This document shows, one piece after another, positions 9,023-19,100 of a stretch of 64,000 nucleotides of DNA. This DNA comes from Clostridia bacterium (lineage in GTDB: Bacteria; Bacillota; Clostridia; Oscillospirales; Acutalibacteraceae). Made by a program: the position numbers and the translations under genes. The notes below the pieces were generated by a model that saw nothing but the letters and a program-made list of their open reading frames with translations, did not search any database and had not been told where the DNA came from. Numbering within the stretch: the stretch's first letter is position 1; the number at the start of each line of letters is the position of its first letter. The stretch lies in the NCBI GenBank assembly GCA_017560255.1, contig JAFYOI010000008.1:124001-188000 (forward strand). The letters are read 5' to 3'.

Positions 9023-10834
9023 CTATTCTTCGTCGAGTTTAAGCACGGCCATAAATGCTTCCTGCGGTACTTCGACCGTACCGAAGTGGCGCATACGTTT
9101 TTTGCCTTCCTTCTGCTTTTCAAGCAGTTTTTTCTTTCTGGTAATGTCGCCGCCGTAACATTTTGCAAGTACGTCTTTGCGCAGCGCTCTTACCGTTTCT
9201 CTTGCAATAACCTTGCCTCCGATTGCAATCTGAATCGGGATTTCAAACATCTGGCGCGGAATATTCGCCTGGAGTTTTTCGGCAATCTTTCTTGCTTTGC
9301 CGTACGCCTTGTCGGAGTGAATGATAAAGGACAAAGCGTCAATGATATCGCCGTTGAGAAGTACGTCGAGTTTAACAAGATTTGAGCGGCGGTAACCGAT
9401 TATTTCATAGTCAAACGAAGCATAACCTCTTGTGCGCGATTTAAGACAGTCAAAGAAATCGTAAATAATTTCGTTGAGCGGCAATTCGTAGTGAATTGTA
9501 ACACGGTCGTTTGAAATGTAGGTCATATCCTTATAAACGCCGCGCCTTTCCTGACACAAATCCATAATTGCACCTACGTATTCGGGCGGGGAGTAAATAT
9601 ATGCGTTTGTAATCGGTTCTTCGCAGTAGTGAATCACGGCGGGGTCGGGATAATGCGTCGGATTGTCAATTTCAATCATGCTGCCGTCTGTGAGAAAAAC
9701 TTTATAAATAACGCTCGGAACTGTTGTAACAAGGTCAAGATTGTACTCTCTTTCAAGCCTTTCCTGAATAATTTCAAGGTGAAGGAGTCCCAAAAATCCA
9801 CAACGGAATCCGAAACCGAGTGCGCCCGACGTTTCAGGCTCGTATGAGAGGGAAGCGTCGTTGAGTTGGAGTTTCTCAAGCGCATCACGCAAGTTTTCAT
9901 AGTCTGCACCGTCTGCGGGATACACACCGCAGAAAACCATTGGGTTTACTGCACGATAACCGCTGAGTGCCTCGGGCGCGGGGTTCGTGGCAAGTGTAAC
10001 GGTGTCGCCAACGCGCGCATCGTGTACCGTCTTGATTGACGCTGTGATGTAACCAACCTCACCTGCGCAAAGACAAGCGGCAGGCTCCATACCCGTTGCA
10101 CGCATATAGCCAACCTCAACAACAGTAAACTGTGCGCCTGTTGCCATCATTTTCATTGTGTCGCCCGCTTTGATTGTGCCGTCCATAATTCTTACGTAAA
10201 CGATAACTCCACGGTATGAGTCGTAGACGGAGTCGAAAACGAGCGCGCGCAGAGGTGCGCTGTCATCACCCTGCGGAGCAGGTATAAGCGAAACGATTTG
10301 TTCAAGCACTGCCTCAATATTCTGTCCGGTCTTTGCGGAAACTCTGGGTGCTTCATCTGCGGGCAGGCCGATTATTTCTTCAATCTCAGCCGCAACTCTG
10401 TCGGGGTCAGCGGCGGGGAGGTCAATTTTATTGATAATGGGTACGATTTCAAGGTCGTGGTCAAGCGCGAGGTAGGTGTTGGCAAGTGTCTGCGCCTCAA
10501 TACCCTGCGATGCGTCAACAATCAGTACGGCGCCCTCACAAGCGGCAAGTGAACGTGATACTTCGTAGTTGAAGTCCACGTGGCCGGGGGTATCGATGAG
10601 GTTGAGAACGTATTCCTCACCGCTTTCGGTTGTGTAATTAAGTTTTACCGCGTGCGCCTTAATGGTGATTCCGCGCTCACGCTCCAAGTCCATATTGTCA
10701 AGGAGTTGGTTTGTCATATCTCTTTGTGCGACCGAGCGGGTTTTCTCAAGAAGTCTGTCGGCAAGAGTTGATTTACCGTGATCTATATGTGCAATAATGC
10801 AGAAATTTCTTATTTTATTCTTGTCGATGGACAA
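9023..10834 (-). CDS. lepA: Elongation factor 4 (LepA)
   Basis: Ribosome-bound translational GTPase that acts on stalled or initiating ribosomes. The 603-residue protein has the G1 [17 protein letters not shown] switch [15 protein letters not shown], then EF-G-like domains and the LepA-specific C-terminal domain ending near [16 protein letters not shown]. It starts at TTG 10834, with GAGGTG five bases upstream. The two genes downstream on the minus strand overlap or abut it and form an operon. Confidence 0.96.
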   Translation of the reverse strand: MSIDKNKIRNFCIIAHIDHGKSTLADRLLEKTRSVAQRDMTNQLLDNMDLERERGITIKAHAVKLNYTTESGEEYVLNLIDTPGHVDFNYEVSRSLAACEGAVLIVDASQGIEAQTLANTYLALDHDLEIVPIINKIDLPAADPDRVAAEIEEIIGLPADEAPRVSAKTGQNIEAVLEQIVSLIPAPQGDDSAPLRALVFDSVYDSYRGVIVYVRIMDGTIKAGDTMKMMATGAQFTVVEVGYMRATGMEPAACLCAGEVGYITASIKTVHDARVGDTVTLATNPAPEALSGYRAVNPMVFCGVYPADGADYENLRDALEKLQLNDASLSYEPETSGALGFGFRCGFLGLLHLEIIQERLEREYNLDLVTTVPSVIYKVFLTDGSMIEIDNPTHYPDPAVIHYCEEPITNAYIYSPPEYVGAIMDLCQERRGVYKDMTYISNDRVTIHYELPLNEIIYDFFDCLKSRTRGYASFDYEIIGYRRSNLVKLDVLLNGDIIDALSFIIHSDKAYGKARKIAEKLQANIPRQMFEIPIQIAIGGKVIARETVRALRKDVLAKCYGGDITRKKKLLEKQKEGKKRMRHFGTVEVPQEAFMAVLKLDEE

Positions 10835-11137
10835 AAAATCACCTCATCGTTGAAAATTACATACTATCATACCATATTATATAGGAATTTATCAATAATA
10901 ATTTGAAAAAAATCCGTATACTTTCTGCATGGAATGCAAATTTGCATTGATGACGTACCCCGAAAATGTAGAGCGGTTGGATTTTTTGGTTTATTTCAAT
11001 AACTGATGATGGCATTAATTGTTGACAATTCACAACAAAGGTTACAGTTTTGTAACCTTTGTTTATTTGTTGGTGGAAAGGGTGTATCATGAGGGTGAAA
11101 TTAAGTTTTCTGTGTACTGACAGAGGGGGTAAATATT
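10835..11137. promoter_or_regulatory. Divergent intergenic region with two palindromes
   Basis: The region separates lepA (minus) and a lipoprotein gene (plus). It holds a perfect 16-bp palindrome at 10933-10948 (AATGCAAATTTGCATT) and a longer one at 11036-11061, in which CAAAGGTTACA and TGTAACCTTTG flank GTTT. A TTGACA at 11021-11026 lies just before the second palindrome. No RNA gene was recognised. Confidence 0.55.
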
Positions 11138-12436
11138 ATGAAAAAGGCATTAACTTTAATTTTCGTAATTGTTTTGATTGTTTCATCATTTTCTCTTGCA
11201 GCCTGTGATAACGAGGGCGGAGTAGTGCCGACAACCATAACGACTACGATGACTACAACAACTAATAGAACAACAACTACAACCAAAAATAATACAACAA
11301 CGGAGCCCGCGTCCACAACAACTACAACCAAAAATAATACAACAACGGAGCCCGCATCCACTACAACTACAACAAAGCCTGTAACAATTGCTCAGACAAC
11401 TGACAACAATGACAGGATCGCCGCGCAGATGATGCGGGATGCAAAATGCCTGAAGTATTATGTTGATGCCGGCGAGAAACTGCTGATAAGTTCGGATACT
11501 CATGCCACTACATACAGAGTGCTTGATTGCTATGAGGATTGCTGCTGGTTTATACTTGAAGTGGATAACTGGATGAAAACCGTTTCCGGCTTGAGTAATG
11601 CCGATGGTATTAAGCAGGCGTTTGCTGAATATGGCGAGAGTTATTTTGAGGATAACGTCTTGTTGATGATCGAACAGCCCAGCCCGTGGCAGCCGTTCCG
11701 GGAACTTCGTATTGAGGATATCTGCCTTAACGGAAGCAACCTTAATGTGTATATCTATAACAATTCACAGGGCGGTTTAGCGAATGATTTTGCAGGGATT
11801 TTCTTTATCAATATGCCGAAGGACGTAGCCTCAGAAATAGAGAATATAAATGTTAATGTTGAATATGAACCGTGGGATGGAATGATTTATAAGCCCGTAA
11901 TATATCTGTATCCCGAGGAAGAGATGAACGTATGTGTAAGACTTGGCTATGAGGAGAAAATTACGGTTTCCTATCCCGAGTACGTGGATGGATGGAACGT
12001 ATTTGCAAAGCCCGACGGCAAACTTGTTTACAACGAAACGGGCAGAAATCTCTACTCCCTTTATTATGAGAGTGAGAATGTTGTTGAATTTAAGGTCGAG
12101 GATAACGGATTTGTTGTAAAGAGCGAGGACACGGTTGAGTTTCTTGAGGAGAAGTTGGCTGTCCTCGGACTGAACGAATATGAGGCGGAAGAATTTATCA
12201 TATATTGGCTCCCGATTCTGCAGGCGAATGAATATAATTATATCCGCTTTGCAACGGCTGATGAAATAGAGCGCAATATGCCTCTTGAAATCAACCCCGA
12301 TCCCGACACGATAATCAGGGTTATTATGACTTATAAGGGGCTTGATGCACCGATCAAGGTAGCGGAGCAGGAACTTGTAACCCCTGACCGCACAGGCTTT
12401 GTTGCAGTTGAATGGGGCGGTACACAGATAATTTAA
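11138..12436 (+). CDS. Thr-rich lipoprotein with conserved C-terminal domain of unknown function
   Basis: A 432-residue exported lipoprotein. Residues 1-23 are a signal peptide ending in the lipobox LAAC (Cys23). Residues about 28-88 are a Thr-rich linker with an exact repeat of TTTTTKNNTTTEPAS, likely a wall-spanning spacer. A globular part follows. Its C-terminal half begins KPVIYLYPEEE, contains FIIYWLPILQ and ends VAVEWGGTQ, an arrangement I recognise from many Clostridia surface proteins but cannot assign a function. GAGGGGG precedes the ATG. It is monocistronic, with a strong terminator at 12447-12487. Confidence 0.85.
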   Translation: MKKALTLIFVIVLIVSSFSLAACDNEGGVVPTTITTTMTTTTNRTTTTTKNNTTTEPASTTTTTKNNTTTEPASTTTTTKPVTIAQTTDNNDRIAAQMMRDAKCLKYYVDAGEKLLISSDTHATTYRVLDCYEDCCWFILEVDNWMKTVSGLSNADGIKQAFAEYGESYFEDNVLLMIEQPSPWQPFRELRIEDICLNGSNLNVYIYNNSQGGLANDFAGIFFINMPKDVASEIENINVNVEYEPWDGMIYKPVIYLYPEEEMNVCVRLGYEEKITVSYPEYVDGWNVFAKPDGKLVYNETGRNLYSLYYESENVVEFKVEDNGFVVKSEDTVEFLEEKLAVLGLNEYEAEEFIIYWLPILQANEYNYIRFATADEIERNMPLEINPDPDTIIRVIMTYKGLDAPIKVAEQELVTPDRTGFVAVEWGGTQII

Positions 12437-12446
12437 TTCGTATTTT

Positions 12447-12490
12447 AAAACAAGAAGGATGGTGCATTGCGCCATCCTTCTTGTTTTTTT
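12447..12490 (+). terminator. Terminator of the Thr-rich lipoprotein gene
   Basis: A long stem of AAACAAGAAGGATGG with its complement around a short loop, followed by seven Ts. Confidence 0.88.
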
Positions 12491-12669
12491 GTTGAAAATG
12501 TGGAACGACAAGTCGCTTGTGCAATATGCACAAAAACAATACCATTTATATGTGAAGTTTAACCAATACTCCATCTTTACTTTTGGGATATAAAGTGGTA
12601 GCATACTATTGGGCGGTCGGTAAGAAAGACTGACCGGAAAAATGGTTTTATTTCAGGAGGCAATTCAAA

Positions 12670-14649
12670 ATGTTAAAGAAAATTCTCGGCGTACTTCTCG
12701 TAGTATGCACACTCATCACATCTGTCTATCTTATTGGTTCCGCGTCAATGGTTGATGCTGACGGCTTGCTCACAATTGACAGCACAAAAGCGGCTTCCGG
12801 TTATGGCTGGTCATGGGATGGCACAACTCTCACACTCTCACAGGGTGAAGTAAAAGCAATCGAAGTAACAAACAATATCGCGGTCAAAATCGTACTCACA
12901 GAGGACGTTACAATTGACGCAAGAGGACTTGACAAGTGGTACGCAATTGATGCATACGCTTCAAACCTTGATATCAATACCGGCGTATATAAACTCACAA
13001 TCCTTAATGATGGCGACAACAACGGTATCTGGGCTTCCGACGGTGTTATCAGCGGAAGATTTGATATCAGAACAACAGGCACAGGTGATGCGTTCTACCT
13101 CAACGGTGTAAACACCATTGAAAACGCAATTATCACAACTAACGGCCAGATTTCAGGTTATGACCTCACAATCAAGAATTCAAAAGTTGTTGCTGACAAC
13201 TCTTCACAGGATTGTGGCCACGGCATCTATGCACAGAAACTTGTTATCAACTCCTCAATCGTAGAGGCAACTTCTGCACAGGATATCTATATTGACGCTG
13301 CTATCGCAGGTTACAGTGTGTATATTGAAAACAGTAAGGTTGTTGCAAATGGTTCAGTGTTTGGCATCAATGTTTATGACACTCCCAAAAACAATCCCCT
13401 TGGTGATACAAAACTCACAATCGTAAACAGTGACGTTGAAGCAAATGGTAGCACAGCCGCTCTTTCCGTTGCTTATTCTTACTCACAGTATCACGTTTCA
13501 GGCAATATGTTCACAGGCAAGAAGGACACAGGTCTCCTCAGCTGGAGCAGTGTTTCTTTCACAACTCCCACAAGCACAACAAAGAAACTTTGCAACGCAA
13601 AGGATCCCGACAGAACAACTTTCTACTTTGTAAGTATGGCAACATCTGCAACTGCTCCCGCAAAGCAGGTAATCACAAAGGCGTCTGATGCATCCCTTCT
13701 CCCCACAGAGAGCCAGTTTGTTGTTGTAACTCCTTCCGCTCCGTCTGAAACAACAACTCAGGCATCCTCTGCAACACAGACAACAACTCAGGCTGCAACC
13801 CAGACAACAACCAAAGCACCCGTAATCAACAATGAAACAGTAAGCGGCAACAACACCTTGAACGTTACCGCATCCTCAATCTACGGTGCATCATATACAT
13901 ACAGAAAGAACACAACTGCTTCAAGATGGACAAAAATTACAGAGAGCTCAACAAGCACATTCGGTGGTGTTATTGCTAACTATGATGTTTACGGTACTGT
14001 AATGGCAGACCTTCAGGCAAAATATCCCGCATCCGCAGGTTACACAATCAGCAACGTCAGCATTGTTGCAAATGCAAAGGTTTCCGTAACTGCTACAAAA
14101 TCTTCCGCTTTCTACTCTGTAACCGTTTATTCCATTTCTTCCGCTCAGGCAACACAGGCAACTGCTTACAAATCAACAATGTCCAAGAGTGCATTTTCTT
14201 TCAAGAATTCAAAGAGCGGCTCAGGCACGATTTCAGTTCCCGCTGTTTCTGCGGCAAATCCGTATTTCGTTGTTTATGCAGTAAGCCCGAGCAGCACAAT
14301 CGCGCTCTACGCTCCCACAATGAGCCTTGAGTATTCTTACACAGCAGTGGTTACAAGACAGGTTGCGGATGAAGAAACAACAACTACAACAACCGCTCCC
14401 ACAACAACCACAACAACCGCTCCCACAACTACTACAACTACAACAACTACTGCACCTACAACTACAACTACTACAACAACCACAACTACTACAACAAAAC
14501 CCACAACAACTACCACAACTACTACAACTACTACAACTACAACAAAGGCTCCCACAACAACCACAACAACCGCTCCCACAACAACCACAACAAAGGCAAC
14601 AACTACAACAAAGAAGCTTGGCTTCGGCAGCTGGTGGCCGTGGTGGTAA
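12670..14649 (+). CDS. Secreted beta-solenoid protein with poly-Thr tail and Trp-rich C-terminus
   Basis: A 659-residue exported protein. Residues 1-30 are a signal peptide without lipobox. Residues about 35-330 have the repetitive pattern of a right-handed beta-helix (LTIKNSKVVADN, VYIENSKVVANG, LTIVNSDVEANG). A short Thr/Gln/Ala linker (about 358-385) precedes a second beta-rich domain (about 390-560). From about 565 to 648 almost every residue is Thr with occasional Ala-Pro and Lys, and the protein ends KLGFGSWWPWW. There is no LPXTG or SLH repeat, so how it is retained is unclear. CAGGAGG precedes the ATG, and the 5' leader has a 7-bp stem near 12614-12635. The beta-helix part may bind carbohydrate, but this is inference. 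Confidence 0.8.
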   Translation: MLKKILGVLLVVCTLITSVYLIGSASMVDADGLLTIDSTKAASGYGWSWDGTTLTLSQGEVKAIEVTNNIAVKIVLTEDVTIDARGLDKWYAIDAYASNLDINTGVYKLTILNDGDNNGIWASDGVISGRFDIRTTGTGDAFYLNGVNTIENAIITTNGQISGYDLTIKNSKVVADNSSQDCGHGIYAQKLVINSSIVEATSAQDIYIDAAIAGYSVYIENSKVVANGSVFGINVYDTPKNNPLGDTKLTIVNSDVEANGSTAALSVAYSYSQYHVSGNMFTGKKDTGLLSWSSVSFTTPTSTTKKLCNAKDPDRTTFYFVSMATSATAPAKQVITKASDASLLPTESQFVVVTPSAPSETTTQASSATQTTTQAATQTTTKAPVINNETVSGNNTLNVTASSIYGASYTYRKNTTASRWTKITESSTSTFGGVIANYDVYGTVMADLQAKYPASAGYTISNVSIVANAKVSVTATKSSAFYSVTVYSISSAQATQATAYKSTMSKSAFSFKNSKSGSGTISVPAVSAANPYFVVYAVSPSSTIALYAPTMSLEYSYTAVVTRQVADEETTTTTTAPTTTTTTAPTTTTTTTTTAPTTTTTTTTTTTTTKPTTTTTTTTTTTTTTKAPTTTTTTAPTTTTTKATTTTKKLGFGSWWPWW

Positions 14650-14683
14650 TCGCCTGATTATCAAATCAAAATAACAATAAAAA

Positions 14684-14718
14684 AATCCTGTCGGTTAATC
14701 CGGCAGGATTTTGTTTTG
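14684..14718 (+). terminator. Terminator after the beta-solenoid gene
   Basis: AATCCTGTCGG and CCGGCAGGATT form an 11-bp stem with a TTAAT loop, followed by TTGTTTT. Confidence 0.85.
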
Positions 14719-14951
14719 TGTAAAAATAATTTGTTACGGTGTTCCGGCAAAAAATAAAACCCCTTTCCTGCTTTGGCGGGACGGAGCTTTTATGTGTTTC
14801 TTTTATTGAATTTTACACCTGAAAAGAAAAAATACGCTCTTATTATATCGCAAGTTGATATAAAAAATCAATAGGTGATTCGCATAAAATTTTATATGAA
14901 ATTTGAGCAGAATTTCTTATATAAAAACGACGTATCCGAGGCAATATTCTA
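14712..14951. other. AT-rich non-coding stretch before carA
   Basis: About 240 bp between the upstream terminator and the carA promoter. I see no convincing gene or RNA. A minus-strand frame across it (14843-15031) has no ribosome site and overlaps the promoter. Confidence 0.5.
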
Positions 14952-14980
14952 TTTACAAGTTTATCAAAAGGTGATATAAT
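14952..14980 (+). promoter_or_regulatory. Sigma-A type promoter of carA-carB
   Basis: TTTACA at 14952-14957 and TATAAT at 14975-14980 with 17 bp between. The leader is about 75 nt. No PyrR-type anti-terminator or terminator hairpin was seen in it. Confidence 0.85.
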
Positions 14981-15061
14981 AAACTGATTTAGAATGTAAA
15001 AATCAACGATAATCTTTGATTTGTGTAACATTCGTGTAAAAAATGCGTTGGAGGAAAGAAA

Positions 15062-16135
15062 ATGAAAAAGGTTTATCTGTTTTTGGAAAACGGAATGTCG
15101 TTTTGTGGACAGGCATTCGGCGCGCAGACAGAGGCGATTGGTGAACTTGTTTTCACAACGTCAATGGTCGGCTATCTTGAAACGCTTACAGACGGTAATT
15201 ATTACGGCCAGGTAGTAATGCAGACGTTCCCACTCATCGGTAACTATGGTGTTATCGCTGACGATCTTAAGGGAAAGAAACCTGCTCTTAAAGCCTATAT
15301 TGCAAAGGAGATCTGCGACGATCCGTCAAACTTCCGTTGTGAAGGCGAACTCAACGATTACCTTGTAAAGAACGGAGTAGTCGGCATCAGCGGTATTGAT
15401 ACCCGTGAGATTACAAAAATTCTCCGTACACACGGCGTAATGAATTGTATGATTACCGATAAGGAGTCCCTGACCGAGGATCAGTGGGACGAACTTCGTA
15501 GTTATAAAATAAAAGGCGGTGTTGAGGCTCTCAGTTTGAGTCAGGTTGAAACGTTTATGCCTGAAAATCCGAAGAGAAGAATTGTTCTCTGGGACTTCGG
15601 TGAGTGCGGCAATCTTGTTGAAAATCTTGTCAGCAGGGATTGTGCGGTCGTACGCGTTTCCTATAAACTCAGCGCAAAGGAAATCTGGCAACTTTCACCC
15701 GATGGTGTAGTGTTGTCCGACGGCCCCGGTAACCCTGCCGATAACGATGAGATTATCAATGAAATCCGCCTCCTCTGCAAGAGAAAGGTGCCGATGTTCG
15801 CTCTCGGACTCGGTCATCAGATGCTTGCAATTTCTCAGGGCGCAAGTACTCACAAACTCAAACACGGTCATCGTGGTTCAAGTCAGCCCGTAATTGAAGA
15901 TGCAACGGGCAGAATTTTCATCACAACACAGAATCACGGCTACGCCGTAACAACTCCTCCTCACAATGCAAAGCAGACCTACACGAATGTAAACGATAAA
16001 ACCTGCGAGGGTATTGAATACAACAATATCCCCGTTTACTCATTGGAGTTCGCTCCTGAAACCGCGAGCGGTCCCGTTGATACACGCTATATGTTCGATA
16101 AGTTTATCGAAGCAGTTGATTGTTATAAAAAGTAA
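15062..16135 (+). CDS. carA: Carbamoyl-phosphate synthase small subunit with inactivated glutaminase site
   Basis: The 357-residue protein is full length and matches CarA throughout: N-terminal GMSFCGQAFGA, TSMVGYLETLTDGNYYGQ, VGISGIDTREITKILR, LSDGPGNPADN. CarA normally hydrolyses glutamine and channels ammonia to CarB. Here the nucleophile elbow, usually GxCLGHQ, reads ALGLGHQ, so the Cys is Gly249. The catalytic His, usually FHPE, reads FAPE, so it is Ala331; Glu333 remains. Each codon (GGA, GCT) differs by more than one base from a Cys or His codon, so a simple read error is unlikely. The subunit probably cannot use glutamine. It is followed 14 bp later by carB. Confidence 0.94.
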   Translation: MKKVYLFLENGMSFCGQAFGAQTEAIGELVFTTSMVGYLETLTDGNYYGQVVMQTFPLIGNYGVIADDLKGKKPALKAYIAKEICDDPSNFRCEGELNDYLVKNGVVGISGIDTREITKILRTHGVMNCMITDKESLTEDQWDELRSYKIKGGVEALSLSQVETFMPENPKRRIVLWDFGECGNLVENLVSRDCAVVRVSYKLSAKEIWQLSPDGVVLSDGPGNPADNDEIINEIRLLCKRKVPMFALGLGHQMLAISQGASTHKLKHGHRGSSQPVIEDATGRIFITTQNHGYAVTTPPHNAKQTYTNVNDKTCEGIEYNNIPVYSLEFAPETASGPVDTRYMFDKFIEAVDCYKK

Positions 16136-16149
16136 AGGAGAGATAGCAA

Positions 16150-19100
16150 ATGCCGCTTAATAAAGACATTAAAAAAGTTTTGGTAATAGGCTCAGGTCCT
16201 ATTGTAATCGGTCAGGCTGCGGAGTTTGACTATGCAGGCACACAGGCTTGCCGCGCTCTTAAAGAGGAAGGTCTTGAAGTTGTTCTCATTAACTCCAACC
16301 CCGCAACAATTATGACCGACAACGCTATGGCGGACAGTATTTATATCGAACCGCTCACGCTCGACACCGTAAAGCGTGTAATTCTTAAAGAAAAACCGGA
16401 CAGCGTTCTTTCAACTCTCGGCGGACAGACAGGTCTTACGATTTCCATGCAACTTGCAAAGGAAGGCTTTCTTGAAAAGAACGGTGTAAAACTCCTCGGT
16501 GCCGTGCCGGAAACAATCGACAAGGCAGAGGACAGACAGATGTTCAAAGAAACAATGGAGAAGATTGGTCAGCCTTGCATTCCCTCCATTATTGCTACAA
16601 CCGTTGAGGAAGCAGTTGCTTTCTCAAAGCAGGTTGGCTTCCCGCTCATTATCCGTCCCGCATTCACCCTCGGCGGCAGCGGCGGCGGTATGGTTAATAA
16701 CGAGGCTGAACTTCTTGAAATCACCGAAAACGGACTTCGACTTTCTCCGATTACGCAGGTGCTCGTTGAGCGCTCCGTTGCAGGTTGGAAAGAGATTGAA
16801 TTTGAGGTAATCCGTGACAGCAAGGGCAACTGCATCACCGTTTGTAGTATGGAAAACGTTGATCCCGTTGGTGTACATACGGGTGACAGTATCGTTGTTG
16901 CTCCCGCGGTTACACTTTCCTCCAAGGAGTACGGAATGCTCCGTACAGCCGCACTTGACATCGTTAAAGAACTCGGTGTAAACGGCGGATGTAACGTTCA
17001 GTTTGCCCTCAATCCCGACAGTTTTGAGTATGCAATCATCGAGGTAAACCCCAGAGTTTCCCGTTCATCTGCGCTCGCTTCCAAGGCTACGGGCTATCCG
17101 ATTGCAAAGGTTGCAACAAAAATCGCAATCGGTTACACTCTTGATGAAATTAAAAACGCTATCACAGGCACAACCTACGCTTGCTTTGAGCCTGCGATTG
17201 ACTATATGGTTGTTAAATTCCCGAAGTGGCCGTTTGATAAATTCGTTTATGCAAAACGTACACTCGGCACACAGATGAAGGCAACGGGCGAAGTAATGTC
17301 TATCGCTACAAGTTTTGAAGAGGGTATGATGAAGGCTGTGCGCGGCTGCGAAATCTCCCTTGACACAATGACTTCTCCGAAGATTGCCGCTTTGAGTGAT
17401 GATGAAATAAGAGAGCGCCTTGCCCAGACAACTGACGAAAGAATTTTCGTAGTTTACGAAGCAATCAAGAGGGGCTTCTCCGCTGACGAAATCAATGCAA
17501 TTACAAGAATCGACAAATGGTTCCTTGCAAAGTTCAAGAACCTTGCTGATATGGAAAACGCTCTTTCTTCCGGCGAAACACTTACTCAGGAGGTTTATGA
17601 GAAGGCTCGTAAGATGGGCTTCCTTAACAGAACGATTGAGAAACTTTCCGGGCAGAAAGTTGAAAACCCGCTTGAAATTTCCTACAAGATGGTTGATACC
17701 TGTGCCGCTGAGTTTGAAGCACAGACGCCGTACTTCTATTCAAGTTGCGATAAAGAGAATGAGGCAGAAGCCTTTCTCAAAAATCTTGACAGCGACAGAA
17801 AGACAATTATGGTTCTCGGCTCAGGTCCTATCAGAATCGGTCAGGGTATCGAGTTTGACTACGCATCAGTTCACTGTGTACGCTCACTCAAAAAACTCGG
17901 TTATGACGTTGTAATCGTAAATAATAACCCCGAAACCGTTTCAACCGACTTTGATACCGCTGACAGACTTTATTTTGAGCCCCTCACGACCGAGGATGTA
18001 TGGAATATCATCAAGACAGAAAAACCGTTCGGTGTTGTTGTGGCGTTCGGTGGACAGACCGCAATCAAACTTACAGGATTCCTTGATAAAATGGGAATTA
18101 ATATTCTCGGCACAAGCGCTGACAGCATTGATGCTGCCGAGGACAGAGAGCGTTTTGACGCGCTTCTGGAAGAACTTAACATTGACAGACCGAAGGGAAG
18201 CACAGTGTTCACAACCGAGCAGGCTCTTGATGCGGCTCACAGTCTCGGCTATCCCGTGCTTATGCGCCCGTCCTACGTACTCGGCGGTCAGAATATGATT
18301 ATTGCATTCAGAGATGATGACATCATTGAGTATATGAACATCATTCTCTCCCATAACATCGAAAATCCCGTACTCATCGATAAGTATCTTATGGGTCTTG
18401 AAGTTGAGGTTGATGCAATCTGCGACGGTGAGGATATTCTTATCCCCGGTATTATGGAGCACGTTGAGCGTGCGGGCGTTCACTCCGGTGACTCAATCGC
18501 CGTTTACCCCGCATCACACATCAGCGACGAAATGACGCAGAAGATTATCGACTACTCAAAGCGCCTTTCCCTCTCCCTCAATGCAAGAGGTCTTGTAAAT
18601 ATCCAGTACGTAATTTATGAAAACGAACTTTACGTAATTGAGGTTAACCCGAGATCGTCACGTACAATTCCGTATATCAGTAAGGTTACGGGTGTGCCGA
18701 TGGTTGATATAGCGACCCGCACAATGATTGGCAGAGACGGTCAACCCGGTGAGAAACTTTCCGAAATCGGTTACGGCACAGGACTTTATAAATCCTCTCC
18801 GTACTTTGCGGTAAAAGTTCCCGTATTCTCGTTTGAGAAACTTATTGACGTTGATAACCATCTCGGACCGGAAATGAAGTCCACTGGTGAAGTTCTCGGT
18901 ATTGCAAACACTCTCCAGGAGGCATTGTTCAAGGGACTCATCGCAGCAGGATACAAGATGAAGAAAACAGGTGGCGTTCTCATCACCGTCCGTGACAGCG
19001 ATAAGGAGGAAATCGTTGACACAGCAAAGAGATATTACGACCTCGGATTCAAACTTTACGCAACTGCGGGCACAGCAGCGCTTCTCAATAGTGCTGAAAT

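Noticed and set aside
14233..14664. Cys-rich and Val-rich minus-strand frames over the poly-Thr tail
   Set aside because: They arise because runs of Thr codons read as Cys, Ser, Gly or Val on the other strand; not genes.
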